This document shows positions 12,998 through 14,208 of a stretch of DNA of 14,208 bases, piece by piece. Under the pieces are notes generated by a model that saw only the letters and a program-made list of their open reading frames with translations, searched no databases and had not been told where the DNA came from. Source of the stretch: an uncultured Gaiellaceae bacterium (GTDB lineage Bacteria; Actinomycetota; Thermoleophilia; Gaiellales; Gaiellaceae); the NCBI GenBank assembly GCA_955652075.1, contig CATPAS010000182.1, positions 1-14,208 of the forward strand, given 5' to 3'. Numbering within the stretch: position 1 is the stretch's first letter; each line of letters begins with the position of its first letter. The position numbers and the translations under genes are program-made.

Positions 12998-14208
12998 GAG
13001 CGGGCCCGACGGGAGGACCAGCTTGAAGCGACTGCCCTCGCCCGGGCGCGAGTCGAGCTCGATGCTCCCACCGAGGGCCGCCGCGAGCTCGTGCGCGATC
13101 GCCAGCCCGAGACCGGTTCCCGAGTCGTCCCGCGACCAGAAGGGCCGGAAGATCCGCTCTTGCTCCTCGATCGCGACGCCAGGGCCGTTGTCGTCGACCG
13201 CTACCGAGACGCGACCGTTGGTCGCGGTCAACTCGAGCTCCACCCGCCCGCCGTCCGGCGTCCAGCGAAAGGCGTTCGAGAGCAGGTTGGAGATGATCTG
13301 CAGCACGCGATCGCCGTCGGAGACGATCGTGGGCTGCGCCTCGAAGCGCTTGCCGTAGTCGATCCGTCGCCGGCGGGCCTCCTCACCGAAGGCGGAGTAG
13401 GCCTGATCGCAAAGCCGCTCCATGTCCACCTCTTCCGTGTGCACCGTGAAGCGGTGCGCCTCCAGCTTCGCCAGGTCGAGGACGTCGCCGACGAGCCGCT
13501 CCAGCCGCGCGCCCTCCCGCGCGATCACGTCGAGGGACGCTGCGCGCGCCTCGGGATCCTCGGCAACTCCTTCCCGCAGAGCGTCGACATGACCGCGGAT
13601 CGCGGTCAGAGGCGTGCGTAGCTCGTGCGAGACACTCATGAGGAAGTTGCGCTCCTGCCGCTCCGCATCGGACAGGCGCACAGCCATCTCCCGGAAACGG
13701 TCGGCAAGGTGGCCGATCTCGCCTCCACCCCGCACCTCCGGCAGATCGACGTCGTAGCTTCCGCGCTCGATCTCGTCGGTCGCGCGCGACAGCGCCAGCA
13801 CCGGCCGCGTGATTCGGCGCGACAGGTACCACCCGAGCAGGCCCGCGACGATGATCCCACCGAACGACGCGATCGCCAGCCGCTCGAGTAGCGGAATCAG
13901 CCGCTGGTTCAACTCTGTCTTCGGCTTCGCGACGATCAGGTCCCCGAATGCAGGCCCCTGCTTTTCGAGCTTCAGCGGACGCGCGACCGCGAGGTAGGTC
14001 TTGTTCGCGCCCGGCGGCGTGAACTCGAACGTGATCGTCCGGGCGGACCGCCAATCGACGGTTTTCTGCGGCAGGCGTTCCAGCCCGACGCTCTGCCCCG
14101 GCACCGGCGGGACGCCGACGTAGAAGAGACGATCGCCGGTCGCCCGCTCGAGCTGGCGCGCGATCCGCGGAAGCACGCCGGTGTCGTTCGCCGTGATCGC
14201 CTGCTGCG
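12995..14208 (-). CDS. Sensor histidine kinase (5' end beyond the window)
   Basis: The frame is open to the right edge, giving about 403 in-window residues; the start lies outside. Counting from the GTG codon at 14176 as 1: an extracytoplasmic sensor segment (to about 95), a TM helix (98-117), a HAMP domain (118-172), the HisKA dimerisation helix with phospho-acceptor His184 in SVSHELRTPL, and an HATPase domain with the N-box (QIISNLLSNAFRW, Asn297 and Asn301), G1 DDNGPGV (328-334) and G2 GTGLGLA (353-359). All catalytic elements are intact, so it should be an active membrane kinase. Its partner regulator is not adjacent downstream and may lie just past the right edge. The extracytoplasmic part resembles no ligand-binding domain I can name. 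The UbiA-type gene follows after 11 nt. Confidence 0.93.
   Translation of the reverse strand, partial: QQAITANDTGVLPRIARQLERATGDRLFYVGVPPVPGQSVGLERLPQKTVDWRSARTITFEFTPPGANKTYLAVARPLKLEKQGPAFGDLIVAKPKTELNQRLIPLLERLAIASFGGIIVAGLLGWYLSRRITRPVLALSRATDEIERGSYDVDLPEVRGGGEIGHLADRFREMAVRLSDAERQERNFLMSVSHELRTPLTAIRGHVDALREGVAEDPEARAASLDVIAREGARLERLVGDVLDLAKLEAHRFTVHTEEVDMERLCDQAYSAFGEEARRRRIDYGKRFEAQPTIVSDGDRVLQIISNLLSNAFRWTPDGGRVELELTATNGRVSVAVDDNGPGVAIEEQERIFRPFWSRDDSGTGLGLAIAHELAAALGGSIELDSRPGEGSRFKLVLPSGPL

Noticed and set aside
14174..14176. GTG at 14176 as the true start of the histidine kinase
   Set aside because: The frame continues with plausible coding sequence (QQAITANDTG...) to the window edge, and the expected first membrane helix is missing, so the start is outside the window.

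Overview
The window is GC-rich bacterial chromosome with densely packed genes, many GTG or TTG starts, and 1-17 nt overlaps or very short gaps. The mix suggests a deep-branching actinobacterium, perhaps Thermoleophilia (Gaiellales/Solirubrobacterales-like). The clues are a fused SecD-SecF, a decaprenyl-phosphate phosphoribosyltransferase-type UbiA protein, an actinobacterial-style DUF2156 protein and starts that look leaderless. The taxon is an inference. I see no rRNA, tRNA, CRISPR array, IS element or phage gene.

Layout, left to right. Positions 3-155 (+) may hold the tail of an upstream gene, followed by a DRG/Obg-like TGS-domain GTPase (171-1079, +). It converges on a long minus-strand block that reads from right to left: queA, a GNAT acetyltransferase, tgt, yajC, secDF, a small helical protein, a membrane DUF2156 (MprF/LysX C-domain-like) protein, a UbiB/ABC1 kinase-like protein, an OmpR-type regulator with a degenerate receiver, a 33-codon CxxC micro-ORF, and a cupin. 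Divergent from queA is a plus-strand coiled-coil gene (11606-12061). It converges on a second minus-strand unit made of a sensor histidine kinase (running off the right edge) and the UbiA-type prenyltransferase.

Functional picture. queA-tgt-yajC-secD-secF is a widely conserved bacterial neighbourhood: queuosine tRNA modification followed by the accessory part of the Sec translocon. Here it carries a GNAT gene between queA and tgt, and it continues into genes tied to the membrane (helical protein, DUF2156, UbiB-like kinase). The last two genes of the block (regulator, cupin with its micro-ORF) appear to have their own promoters.

The most notable pattern is at the gene starts. Six of them (micro-ORF/cupin, regulator, DUF2156, queA, coiled-coil, UbiA) have TANNNT placed 7-9 nt before the ATG or GTG and no convincing Shine-Dalgarno, which is the grammar expected of leaderless transcripts. 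The other starts have a Shine-Dalgarno (GTPase, yajC) or overlap the upstream gene (GNAT, tgt, secDF, helical protein, cupin); only ubiB has neither. At queA and the coiled-coil gene the two -10 elements share the palindrome GGTACC, making a compact back-to-back promoter. Other points worth a look are the GTPase lacking the DRG S5D2L insertion, the pseudo-receiver, and the CxxC micro-ORF coupled to the cupin by ATGA.
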